From assembly GCF_014200435.1 (NCBI RefSeq), contig NZ_JACHBR010000004.1, positions 58,083 to 122,082 on the forward strand: a DNA stretch of 64,000 bases, read 5' to 3'. A program made the translations under genes and the position numbers. This DNA comes from Sphaerisporangium krabiense (GTDB lineage: Bacteria; Actinomycetota; Actinomycetes; Streptosporangiales; Streptosporangiaceae). Positions within the stretch are counted from its first letter, which is position 1, and every line of letters starts with the position of its first letter. Shown piece after piece: positions 26,207 through 33,865 of the stretch. The notes beneath the pieces were generated by a model. It was not told where the DNA came from. It saw nothing but the letters and a program-made list of their open reading frames with translations, and did no database searches.

Positions 26207-26231
26207 GCTTTTCACGGAAGGGAGTAGCCTA

Positions 26232-26831
26232 ATGACGGACCAATATGGTCTAGGGCAGCGCATAGTCGACGGCGCAGCAAAGGATCCGGCAGCTGCTCGA
26301 GCGTCGGCGCTGGCGACGGGAGACCTCGTCGGTGCAGCATTGGAGATCGCACGGGAAATTGGCCGCCAAGTCGACGGAGATCGTTACAAAGGCGCAGATG
26401 TTGCCCTCAAACGACTAGAGGAGCAGGGCCTAGTCACGGGGCGAGAACTAGACCAGTTGGAGGAACTGGTCGACTGCCTCCGTGAAGCCGCTGGGAAGCG
26501 TAATGTTCCTAGCGCGGTGACGCGCCGAGTCCGCGATATCTACCTGACACTGCTGCCTGATCCCCGGACAAGCCCCACAGCACTCGCTATAGCCTCTGGG
26601 GTCAACAACCTCGTGGCCCCACGCACCAAGGGCGACGACGATGAGGACTCACCTCAAGTTGTGTACCTCACAGCCAATGAGGGGGTCACCGCAGGAGCGA
26701 TAGCGGGGGCCGAGGTCGGTGCAACAATGGGCGCCATCATCGGGGGCGCCGCTGGAGCTGTGGCAGGAGCCTCTATCGGCCTCGCCGTCGGCGTAGTAAT
26801 AGGTGCGGGCTGTTCCGACGAAGAAGATTGA
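26232..26831 (+). CDS. Hypothetical protein with C-terminal glycine-zipper membrane segment
   Basis: A 199-residue protein. The first 140 residues are helical and charged ('LEEQGLVTGRELDQLEELVDCL'). Residues about 150-193 form a Gly/Ala-rich hydrophobic stretch with repeated GxxxG/AxxxG spacing ('GAIAGAEVGATMGAIIGGAA', 'GASIGLAVGVVIGAG'), a glycine zipper able to insert as a helical hairpin. The last residues are acidic. GGAAGGGAG (26216-26224) gives an excellent ribosome site. Zipper tails of this kind occur in pore-forming or membrane-targeted effectors and in some envelope proteins. I do not recognise the family. Codon use is less GC-biased than in neighbours, suggesting transfer. Confidence 0.7.
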   Translation: MTDQYGLGQRIVDGAAKDPAAARASALATGDLVGAALEIAREIGRQVDGDRYKGADVALKRLEEQGLVTGRELDQLEELVDCLREAAGKRNVPSAVTRRVRDIYLTLLPDPRTSPTALAIASGVNNLVAPRTKGDDDEDSPQVVYLTANEGVTAGAIAGAEVGATMGAIIGGAAGAVAGASIGLAVGVVIGAGCSDEED

Positions 26832-27145
26832 CACTGAGCCTATGCAGGCCGGTCGTTGATTTAATGTTGTCGTGCGTAGACTCCACGTCTAGCGACGCTG
26901 TCAAAGTTAAAAGACGTGGGGGCCCACTACCTCACAGCATCACCAGCCTAAGGTGTTCTCGTGGCGCCTGCTCACCTGGCGCTCAGTTGAGCGATTTGTG
27001 TGTCCAGTGTTCTCCGGAGCCGGATGGCTGATAATGCATTCGCCTCGGCCTGCCGGGCACGCACCCCAAAGCCAGGCGAAGCGTGTCTTGTCGCAGCGCA
27101 AATAGACTGAAGGTACTCGTAAGAAACGTTGCAAAGGGGTTCGCC
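26832..27145. other. Intergenic stretch, no recognisable gene
   Basis: These 314 bases separate the glycine-zipper gene from the Cys-rich gene. Base composition is AT-richer than the chromosome average. No clear promoter or terminator dyad was identified. Confidence 0.4.
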
Positions 27146-27493
27146 GTGGCTTGGGAAGCTCAGGATGTGAGAGTGTGGGGGGTTTGCCGGAAATGGGGGA
27201 TCCCGTACCCCTGCCGAAAAATCGTCACCAAGTACTGTGCCACGGGCTACCACATGTGGAGGGTTTTGGGCGCGGTAGCGAGGGAGAACTACTTCTGTCG
27301 CGACGGTAACGAGTCGCACTGGTGGGACAAGGCCGTCTTCTTCGGCTTCCCAACGTGGCATCTGGTCGAAAACGTACGAGTGTGCCGCGGTTCAGTACCC
27401 TCGGAGATCAGAGGGTGCCCCAACATAGTTGGCGAGTTCCCCGAGTTCCCGCCCGACGTACCGGACGTACCGGTGGACCCAGGACCCTCCTGA
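27146..27493 (+). CDS. Small cysteine- and aromatic-rich hypothetical protein
   Basis: A 115-residue protein if the GTG at 27146 is used (AAAGGGG six bases upstream). A longer frame from 27083 lacks a good site. Six Cys ('WGVCRKW', 'YPCRK', 'KYCATG', 'YFCRDG', 'VRVCRG', 'RGCPN') and many Trp/Tyr/Phe residues point to a compact disulfide- or metal-stabilised domain. The tail is Pro/Asp-rich. No signal peptide is evident. It lies next to the glycine-zipper gene in the low-GC stretch. Family unknown. Confidence 0.55.
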   Translation: MAWEAQDVRVWGVCRKWGIPYPCRKIVTKYCATGYHMWRVLGAVARENYFCRDGNESHWWDKAVFFGFPTWHLVENVRVCRGSVPSEIRGCPNIVGEFPEFPPDVPDVPVDPGPS

Positions 27494-27575
27494 TGCGATG
27501 AAGGAGCGGCGCCTCCGCTCCCGTGACTCACGGCTCATGCTCGGGGTGCTCACGCCAACGACTTGAGGAGGCACG

Positions 27576-28209
27576 CTAGTCGCCGATGATGGGCGGCCTG
27601 GTCCAGGTCGGCCACGGCGCGGGCACGGCCAATTCGTCGATGTCATAGGCGATCCGGCGCAGCACCGCGGCCACTCGGGCCAGGTCCACCCCGACGTGCT
27701 GTCCACGATCTGTGGCCACTGAATGCGGCCTATGCCGCCCATGAGGTACATGTACCCAGTCGGCGTGACCCGCCCCAAAGACCACCCAAACCCCGATGCC
27801 CCGCCTCGCCCCCGATCGCGGCGGGCGGCTTTGGCCGCGTACGGCACGCGATGCACCTCCCGGTGCAGGAGGCGTGCCGCACGCGCGTCGCCGGTGACGT
27901 GCCCCACGTAGCCGCCGATCACCGCGGCCAGGCGCAGCGCGGCATCGTCGACGGCCGGGAGGCGTCTCGCATGGCGTTCAACGCGTTCCTGGCGACGGCC
28001 TTGTACACCTCGACGAACAGGGCGTCGGTGGAGGGAAACACCTCGTAGAACGCCCGCGCGGAGGTGTTGGCATGGGTGCACAGCTGGCGCACTCCGACGC
28101 CGTAGTAACCCCAGTCGGCGAAAAGCTGACATCCGGCCGCCAGGAGCCTGGCCCGCCGGTCGTCGGAACGCTGATCGGCGATCATCTTGTGGTAGGTGCG
28201 GCCGGTCAA
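27576..28209 (-). pseudogene. TetR-family regulator with two frameshifts
   Basis: An ATG at 28209 opens a clear TetR helix-turn-helix ('RARLLAAGCQLFADWGYYGV', 'VRQLCTHANTSARAFYEVF'). The frame breaks near 27960. A second frame carries the ligand domain ('AVDDAALRLAAVIGGYVGHV' to 'GYMYLMGGIGRIQWPQIVD'). A third, from about 27705, ends it ('HVGVDLARVAAVLRRIAYDI', 'DELAVP') at the stop at 27576. End to end the product would be about 211 residues, a normal TetR length. Two indels therefore split an otherwise complete gene. The neighbouring remnants favour true decay over sequencing error. Confidence 0.75.
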
Positions 28210-28359
28210 CAGGGGGGTGTTCCTTTCCGGGTTGTCGTGGGGCGGGGGTCGCGGCCCCGGGGAGTTCGGATCAGCCGGGCGGGCATCGGCTCTAAGACGG
28301 AGGGTGGTGGGTCTTAGATTCCTGCATGGATCGCATCTCCAATGCGATCAAGGGGCGGC

Positions 28360-28581
28360 TCACGCTCGCGGGCCACCCAGCCAAGGGGGCTCTGCGGCGC
28401 GCATCGCCTCCACCAGCTCTACGGTGTCCGCTGCCTCGATCCAGCCCTCGACGCCGTTGGCGCAAGGGATGCCGTATCAGCGGCGGCTGTGCAGGCCCCA
28501 CAGCACCAGCCACCCGCGTTCGGTCCGGGTTAGGGAGGCCGCCGCGGCAACCTGGTCGCGGTCGAAACGCTGTGCGGGCAT
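28360..28581 (-). pseudogene. Short conserved-type protein interrupted by an in-frame TGA
   Basis: The ATG at 28581 gives 'MPAQRFDRDQVAAAASLTRT' followed by 'ERGWLVLWGLHSRR'. A TGA at 28479-28477 interrupts the frame, which then continues sensibly ('YGIPCANGVEGWIEAADTVE', 'LVEAMRAAEPPW') to 28360. The whole would be 73 residues. Proteins of the 'ALTxxERGWLV' type are, as I recall them, small hypotheticals common in actinomycete accessory DNA. The stop marks gene decay or a programmed event; decay is likelier. Confidence 0.5.
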
Positions 28582-29044
28582 GCCGGCAACCGTCGGCGCG
28601 CCGTCGCGGTGCCGGCCGTCGTAGCCGTGGCGGCGCCCACGCCCGGTAGAGGCATAAGCTGTGCCCGCCGGCCGGGCGGGCAGGGCCGGGGTCGATGGTC
28701 GTGGTCATCCATGGACCGCTCCTCCAGTGGCGATCACGGATCCGATCAGCGTGTCAGCCGCGCGTCGGATCCACCCGGTTACGGGCTGGCCGGAATGCCA
28801 GAAAACCGGCACTTCGTTAGGTTCTGCATTGCAGGCAGGTGCGCCGGCCCGCCGCTCGCCAAGATGCTGTGCCTGGCTTGGCCAAGGTGGACAGGCGAGA
28901 TCTGCGGCTCAGCAGATCACCGATCGAATGACCTGCCCAGGTCATCTCGGCGGCCATTCCATATGGCCAGTGGCCACGCAAATGGCCGTTAGCCGGGCGG
29001 ATTGGGGGCGTTGCTGTGCTCTTGACCGATACCGCAGGCCCTGA
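28582..29044. other. Intergenic stretch before the XRE-TPR regulator
   Basis: These 463 bases show no convincing gene. The region immediately upstream of 29045 should hold the promoter of the regulator; no clear consensus pair is visible. Confidence 0.4.
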
Positions 29045-30391
29045 ATGACTCAGCTTGTTCCTCAGTCAGCGCCAGCCGGTTACGGTGAGGCCGTGACCGC
29101 CAGCCACACACCTGCGAGCGCTCCGATCAACGTGCTGCTCAGAGCGGCACGTCAGCGGAGAAACCTAACCCAGGAAGACGCCGCGGAGCGGCTTTCTCGG
29201 CTAGCCGAGCAGATGCACGCCGCGGGGGAACTCCCCAGGCGTACATCGATCAGCGCACGGCAGTACCGACGTTGGGAAAGCAGCTCGGGCAATTCCTGGC
29301 CCCATAAAAGTCACCGTGTCGTGCTCGAACGCTTCTACGGCTTATCGAGCGCGGAGCTGGGGTTCATTTCCCCGAAGGGAGAGACCACCACGCCGATCGA
29401 CTCGACGGTGCAGCAGGTCACCGACTTCGCTACGTGGCTGGAGACGACCAACGTCGGGGCGGGCACTCTCAGCCACCTGGACAGCAAGATCCGGCGCATC
29501 GCCCGGGAGGCGGTGCACGGCGCGCCGCTGCCCTGCTTCGCGCAGGCCGACGACCTGCTACGGCGGTCACTGCGGCTCATCACCGAAGGCCGGCAGTACC
29601 TGCCTCAGACGCGTGAACTGTATGTGATCACCGGCAAGCTGTGCGCCGTGATGTCGTGGCTGTCGAGCGACCTAGGGAAGATCGCCGACGCGGACGCCTA
29701 CGGACACACCGGCGCGGTAGTGGCCGAGCAGGCAGGCGATGCATCGCTGATCGCGCTGGTGTTATCAGCCCAATCCAAGGCAGCCTTCTGGGAAGGCCGG
29801 TATGCGGAGGCCGGGGAGTATGCCGAACGCGGTTACGCCGTCGCGGCCCGCGACTCCGCGCGCGTGCTCCTGGCGTGCCAGCAAGCCGATGCCTGGCAGG
29901 CTTTGGGCGATGTGGCCCGCGCCAAACAGGCATTGACGCTCGCGCAGCACGCCCGAGACGACATGGCCTGCGCCGAGCAACTCGGCGGACCTTTCGAGTG
30001 CGGGGTCGCCCGGCAGGCCAACTACGGCATCGCAGTGCATCTACGCGACCGGCGGCCAGACCACGCTCTCACCGCCGCACACCTGGCTGAACGGGCCTGG
30101 CGCGGCGGTGAGGACCGTGCATATGGGACGTGGGCGCAGGTACGTATCGGCGCTGCCATCGCACACCTGATGAGCAAGGACGTCGAACGGGCGGAAGCCT
30201 CGCTGCGGCCAGTGCTCGACCTGCCCGCCGACCACCGGCTGGCCACGCTCACCACACGCCTGGCCCGCCAGGTCGCCCCCATACTGCACAGCCCTGCTCT
30301 CCGGGGCGCCAGGCCGGCGCTCGCGCTGGTCTCGCACATCCGGGAATACTGCTCCCCCAGCGGGAGCATGCCAAGCCTCGTCAGCGGATAG
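29045..30391 (+). CDS. XRE-family regulator with C-terminal TPR-like helices
   Basis: A 448-residue protein. The helix-turn-helix (about residues 28-95, 'LLRAARQRRNLTQEDAAERL' and 'SISARQYRRWE') is followed by a long helical region with repeats of 34-40 residues ('AAFWEGRYAEAGEYAERGYA', 'ADAWQALGDVARAKQALTLA'). XRE-TPR regulators bind signalling peptides or small ligands in other actinomycetes. It is the first gene of the same-strand set 29.0-37.3 kb and lies 10 bases before the 2H phosphoesterase gene, so it probably controls this cluster. The first 16 residues are uncertain, since a GTG at 29093 is also possible. Confidence 0.8.
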   Translation: MTQLVPQSAPAGYGEAVTASHTPASAPINVLLRAARQRRNLTQEDAAERLSRLAEQMHAAGELPRRTSISARQYRRWESSSGNSWPHKSHRVVLERFYGLSSAELGFISPKGETTTPIDSTVQQVTDFATWLETTNVGAGTLSHLDSKIRRIAREAVHGAPLPCFAQADDLLRRSLRLITEGRQYLPQTRELYVITGKLCAVMSWLSSDLGKIADADAYGHTGAVVAEQAGDASLIALVLSAQSKAAFWEGRYAEAGEYAERGYAVAARDSARVLLACQQADAWQALGDVARAKQALTLAQHARDDMACAEQLGGPFECGVARQANYGIAVHLRDRRPDHALTAAHLAERAWRGGEDRAYGTWAQVRIGAAIAHLMSKDVERAEASLRPVLDLPADHRLATLTTRLARQVAPILHSPALRGARPALALVSHIREYCSPSGSMPSLVSG

Positions 30392-30401
30392 GGGAGGTCC
30401 G

Positions 30402-31037
30402 ATGGTTACCGAACTCGGCGCGTCAGACCGGATGCGCGACCACTGGTGGTGGCGGCCCGGCTGGAGCGTTGGCACCCGCATGTACACCTGGCATGTGACC
30501 TTCGGCGGGCAGGCGGCCCTGCACCAGATCACCGAGCGCTACCAGGCAGCCCTAGGCGCCTTGCCCGGGGTCGACCTCATACCGCTGCAGTGGCTGCACC
30601 TGACCATGCAAGGAGTCGGGTTCACCGACCAGGTACCCGACGCCGAGGTACGCAAGATCACCGCCGCGGCGGAGGAACACCTGACAGCGCATCCCCCGAT
30701 CACCTTCACGGTCGGCGCGCCGATCGTGGACCCCGAGGCGATCCTGTTCCGTGTCGAACCCGCAGACCAACTGCGCCGAGTGCGTGACTCCGTCCGAGCG
30801 GCCATCACCGACGTGTGGGGCGCGCACCGAGTCCCAGACGCTCCCGAGTGGACTCCGCACGTGAGCCTCGCCTACAGCAACGGCGAAGGTTCGGCGGCGC
30901 CGTACCTGGAAGCCGTGCACGGCGTGGCCGCCGACCCGGTCACGGTCACCGTGAACGCGGTCCAGCTCATCCGGCTCGACAGAGACACCAAGGTATACAA
31001 GTGGGACACCGTCGCTTCGGTGCCACTCGGCGGGTAG
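30402..31037 (+). CDS. 2'-5' RNA ligase-like (2H) phosphoesterase
   Basis: A 211-residue protein with the two HxT/S motifs of the 2H superfamily: His66 in 'LHLTMQGV' and His153 in 'PHVSLAYS'. The paired histidines hydrolyse or form 2',3'-cyclic or 2'-5' phosphodiester bonds. Members include LigT, CPDases and cyclic-oligonucleotide- or tRNA-related enzymes. GGGGAGG precedes the ATG. It follows the XRE-TPR regulator by 10 bases. In this cluster it could process a cyclic phosphate nucleotide intermediate; this is inference. Confidence 0.85.
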   Translation: MVTELGASDRMRDHWWWRPGWSVGTRMYTWHVTFGGQAALHQITERYQAALGALPGVDLIPLQWLHLTMQGVGFTDQVPDAEVRKITAAAEEHLTAHPPITFTVGAPIVDPEAILFRVEPADQLRRVRDSVRAAITDVWGAHRVPDAPEWTPHVSLAYSNGEGSAAPYLEAVHGVAADPVTVTVNAVQLIRLDRDTKVYKWDTVASVPLGG

Positions 31038-31081
31038 GCCGGGGCCTGACCTCTCCCCCCTGAGCCCCCGCACGCCCATTA

Positions 31082-31146
31082 CCGGCGCCGCATCACGCGC
31101 CGGCCTTCCACTGGAGCCCAACCCGTGGGCAGCGTGCTGCCCACGG
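31082..31146. promoter_or_regulatory. Two dyads upstream of the glycosyltransferase gene
   Basis: The first is CCGGCGC with GCGCCGG (31082-31088 and 31097-31103, 8-base loop), probably the terminator of the 2H phosphoesterase gene. The second is a compact palindrome, CCGTGGGCAGC-GT-GCTGCCCACGG (31123-31146), with perfect 11-bp arms and only two central bases. Its tiny centre suits a DNA operator. It ends 78 bases before the glycosyltransferase start and could be the binding site controlling the coupled operon. Confidence 0.6.
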
Positions 31147-31224
31147 TCGTCGCGGCCTGACGGTTCGTTCACTGGCCGAAGCGCTCGCATTGCCCGGTAC
31201 CGCTGGATGGCGAGGGGATGTGGC

Positions 31225-32271
31225 ATGAAGATCGGATACAGCTTCTGGGGGTTCTTGGGGCCCGGCATCTTGGACACCCCCGACGGAGGACGGTTCTGGC
31301 GGCGCGGGATCGCCGATGAACTGCTGGCCCGCGGCCACGAGCTGGTCATGCTGCAGCGTGACCGCGACCTGCTGGAGGCGGGCATGCGCCTGCCCTACCA
31401 GTGGGATGAGGGGTTCCCGGCGCTGGATGCGCTGCTGTGCGAGTGGCGTTGGCCACTGCCCGGGCGAAACACCACCGTCTGCGGCAGTGACGGACACACC
31501 TGCGACCTGCACCGGCAAGACGACCTGCTGGACCACTACACCCACAAGGCGGGCACCCCGACCGTGCTATGGGACACCGACCGGCAGATGAGCGCCGATG
31601 ACCCGCTGCGCGCGATGCCGCACGTGCTGGTGTGCGACCCCGCACTGCTGCCGGATCCACCGGCGGCGATGCTGCCGATCATGGTGCCAGACGCACTGCT
31701 GGACGCCGCCGAGCCCGCACGCCTGACGCAGGGGGACCGGCCGCTCGATTTGGCCTACGTCGGCAACCAGTACGATCGCGACGAGGCGTTCGCCAGGTTC
31801 TTCGCACCCGCCGCCGCGCACGTGCCGCACCGCGTCGCCGGCAAGTGGACCCGCACCCTGGACTGGCCAGGGGTGAACTTCACCGGCCGCGCCGCGTTCA
31901 CGGAGGTGAACGGCATCTACGGCCAGAGCGTTGCCACGGTGCTGCTCATGCCTGACCGGTACTCCGCGACCGGTGCCATCTCTCAGCGGTTGCCGGAGGC
32001 GGTGCTGGCCGGTTGCCTGCCTTTGACGCCGGCGACCCTGGTCAACGCCGGCCAGATCACCCCGCCGGTCCTGCATGTCGAGGACGCCACGCAGGTCTTG
32101 GAGCGCCTGGCCTGGCTGCGGGAGATCCAAGGCAGCCGCCGCCATGTCGACCTCATCTCCGACTGCCTGGGCAGGCTGGAGCTGTTCCGGACCTCGCGGC
32201 AGGTGGGCGTGCTGGAGCAGTACCTGACCACCCTGACCGAGCGGCACGCCGAGATGGACGGAGCCCGGTGA
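31225..32271 (+). CDS. Glycosyltransferase-like protein, GT-B/CgeB type
   Basis: A 348-residue protein. The N-terminus 'MKIGYSFWGFLGPGIL' followed by 'GIADELLARGHELVML' resembles the first Rossmann domain of GT-B enzymes. The C-terminal 'RYSATGAISQRLPEAVLAGC' and 'LPLTPATL' match the (R/Q)xxEAxxxGxxPL donor-binding helix of CgeB/YkvP-like glycosyltransferases. No membrane segment. The ATG at 31225 follows GAGGGG by six bases. It overlaps the thymidylate-synthase-like gene by 4 bases (GTGA). In this context the acceptor may be a hydroxymethylated pyrimidine, by analogy with T4 glucosyltransferases. That link is inference. Confidence 0.65.
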   Translation: MKIGYSFWGFLGPGILDTPDGGRFWRRGIADELLARGHELVMLQRDRDLLEAGMRLPYQWDEGFPALDALLCEWRWPLPGRNTTVCGSDGHTCDLHRQDDLLDHYTHKAGTPTVLWDTDRQMSADDPLRAMPHVLVCDPALLPDPPAAMLPIMVPDALLDAAEPARLTQGDRPLDLAYVGNQYDRDEAFARFFAPAAAHVPHRVAGKWTRTLDWPGVNFTGRAAFTEVNGIYGQSVATVLLMPDRYSATGAISQRLPEAVLAGCLPLTPATLVNAGQITPPVLHVEDATQVLERLAWLREIQGSRRHVDLISDCLGRLELFRTSRQVGVLEQYLTTLTERHAEMDGAR

Positions 32272-33341
32272 ACGCCTCCGCAGGCCGGGTGGCCGCGCCC
32301 GCGTTCGCCACTTTCCACGATGCCTACCTGGCGGTGCTGGAGGAAGTGGTGTCTCGGCCGCAGCACGCGGCCGCCTCGCGCGGCAACACCGCCACCGAGG
32401 TCCTGGGCATGTCGTTCACGTTGACCGACCCGCGGCACCGCATCCCCTACCTGCAGGCCCGGCGCGTGAACATCGTGTTCAACCACGCCGAGGTCTTGTG
32501 GTACCTGGCCGGCCGCGACGATGTGGCCATGATCGGCTACTACGCCCCGCGATTACGCCGCCTGGCCAGCGGCGGGCGTCTGACCGGCACCGCCTACGGG
32601 CCGCGGCTGTTCCACCCGGCCGGCGCCTCCCAGTGGGACCGGGCGGTCGACCTGCTGCGCGGCGACCCGGGCAGCAAACGCGCCGTGGCGTTGATCATGC
32701 AACCCGGCGAGCTCGCCGACCCCGGCAACCCCGACGTCGCCTGCACCCTGGGACTGCAGTTCTTCCTGCGCGAGGGCGCGCTGCACACAGTGGCGTTCAT
32801 GCGCGGCAACGACGCCTGGATCGGCCTGGCCTGTGACGTGTTCTCCTTCACCATGATCGCCGAATACACCGCGGTCGTGCTCGGCGCACGCCTTGGCACC
32901 TACACCCACATGGTGTCCTCGATGCACCTCAACACCCCCGACCAGGCCAAGGCCCGCGCCGCCCTCGTACAGGCGCATCCCGGCCTGTGCTCGGCGGCGG
33001 GCGCGGCGCCGGTGATGCCGGCCACGACCACCCGCGACACGCTCGATGTCGTGCTGGACTGGGAGCAGTGCCTGCGCGCCGATCAGCGCCCGCTGCCGGT
33101 GCACAGCAGCGAGTTGGCCCACCTGGATCCGTACTGGCTTCAGGTCCTTGGCCTGCTAGAGGCATACCGGCAGATCGTCCATCACAGCGGCCCGGTCACC
33201 GGAGAGGTCATGGACCTGCTCACGCCCCCGTATCGGTGGCTGCTCGCCGTTCGCTGGCCCGATCGGGTACTACCCCCGCCGGCGTCCTGCGCTACGCCGG
33301 GTCTGGAGCGGTCGGTGCTCGGCCCGTGGGATGCCTCATGA
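32268..33341 (+). CDS. Thymidylate-synthase homologue, predicted (d)CMP hydroxymethylase-like
   Basis: A 357-residue protein, longer than ThyA (about 264) by a C-terminal part. Family features seen are 'GTAYGPRLF' (GxxYGxxW-like) and 'GSKRAVALI' (the SRR region). Nucleophile Cys159 in 'ACTLGLQFF' is placed as in PCHxxxQF. Arg179 lies in 'RGNDAWIGL' (RSxDxxLG). The position of Asn177 of E. coli ThyA (GLPFN) is Asp190 in 'GLACDVFSF'. Asn to Asp here is the known switch from uracil to cytosine nucleotides in T4 dCMP hydroxymethylase and MilA. So the product may be a 5-hydroxymethyl-cytosine nucleotide. The GTG start overlaps the upstream stop. The substrate (CMP or dCMP) is unproved. Confidence 0.8.
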   Translation: MNASAGRVAAPAFATFHDAYLAVLEEVVSRPQHAAASRGNTATEVLGMSFTLTDPRHRIPYLQARRVNIVFNHAEVLWYLAGRDDVAMIGYYAPRLRRLASGGRLTGTAYGPRLFHPAGASQWDRAVDLLRGDPGSKRAVALIMQPGELADPGNPDVACTLGLQFFLREGALHTVAFMRGNDAWIGLACDVFSFTMIAEYTAVVLGARLGTYTHMVSSMHLNTPDQAKARAALVQAHPGLCSAAGAAPVMPATTTRDTLDVVLDWEQCLRADQRPLPVHSSELAHLDPYWLQVLGLLEAYRQIVHHSGPVTGEVMDLLTPPYRWLLAVRWPDRVLPPPASCATPGLERSVLGPWDAS

Positions 33342-33865
33342 CCGCCGAATCCGCCACCCCGGCGATCCGCGGCATCGACTGGTCTGCCTGGTCGGTCATC
33401 TTGCTCAAGCCGGACTGTGTGGCCCGCGGCCTGGTGGACACGGTGCTGGCCTGCCTCGCCGAGCACGTCGAGGTGCTGCATCCCCGGTCGATGGTCGCGA
33501 CCGAGGCCCAGGTGATGGCCCACTACGACGACATGCTCGATCCGGCGCTCTCGGTCGAGTTCGGGATCGACATCGTGGCCGACCTGCGACGGCTGTTCGC
33601 CGGGCAGCGCGTCGCCGTCGCCCTGGGCCACGGCGAGCATGCCACCAGGCGGCTGCGGGAGATGATCGGGCCCACCGACCCGGCCACCGCCGCCCCCGAC
33701 ACCATCCGCGGCCGGTTCGGCATCGACAGCCTGCCCCAGGCACGCGCACGCGGCCAGCTCATCAACAACCTGATCCACACCTCCGACCGCCCCGACTGCG
33801 TCGAACGCGACCTTGGCATCTGGTACGGCCCCACCGGGATTCGTCTACTTCAGGAGCCACGATGA
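33338..33865 (+). CDS. Nucleoside-diphosphate kinase family protein
   Basis: A 175-residue protein, about 35 longer than housekeeping Ndk. Catalytic residues are all visible: Lys in 'LKPDCVARGLV', Arg in 'LREMIGPTDP', Arg in 'TIRGRFG', Asn in 'NLIHTSD' and the phospho-His147 in the same motif. An insertion of about 12 residues ('IDSLPQARARGQ') precedes the His loop. It is therefore probably an active kinase dedicated to this cluster, converting a modified nucleoside diphosphate to the triphosphate. Four-base overlaps join it to the genes on both sides. Confidence 0.85.
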   Translation: MTAESATPAIRGIDWSAWSVILLKPDCVARGLVDTVLACLAEHVEVLHPRSMVATEAQVMAHYDDMLDPALSVEFGIDIVADLRRLFAGQRVAVALGHGEHATRRLREMIGPTDPATAAPDTIRGRFGIDSLPQARARGQLINNLIHTSDRPDCVERDLGIWYGPTGIRLLQEPR

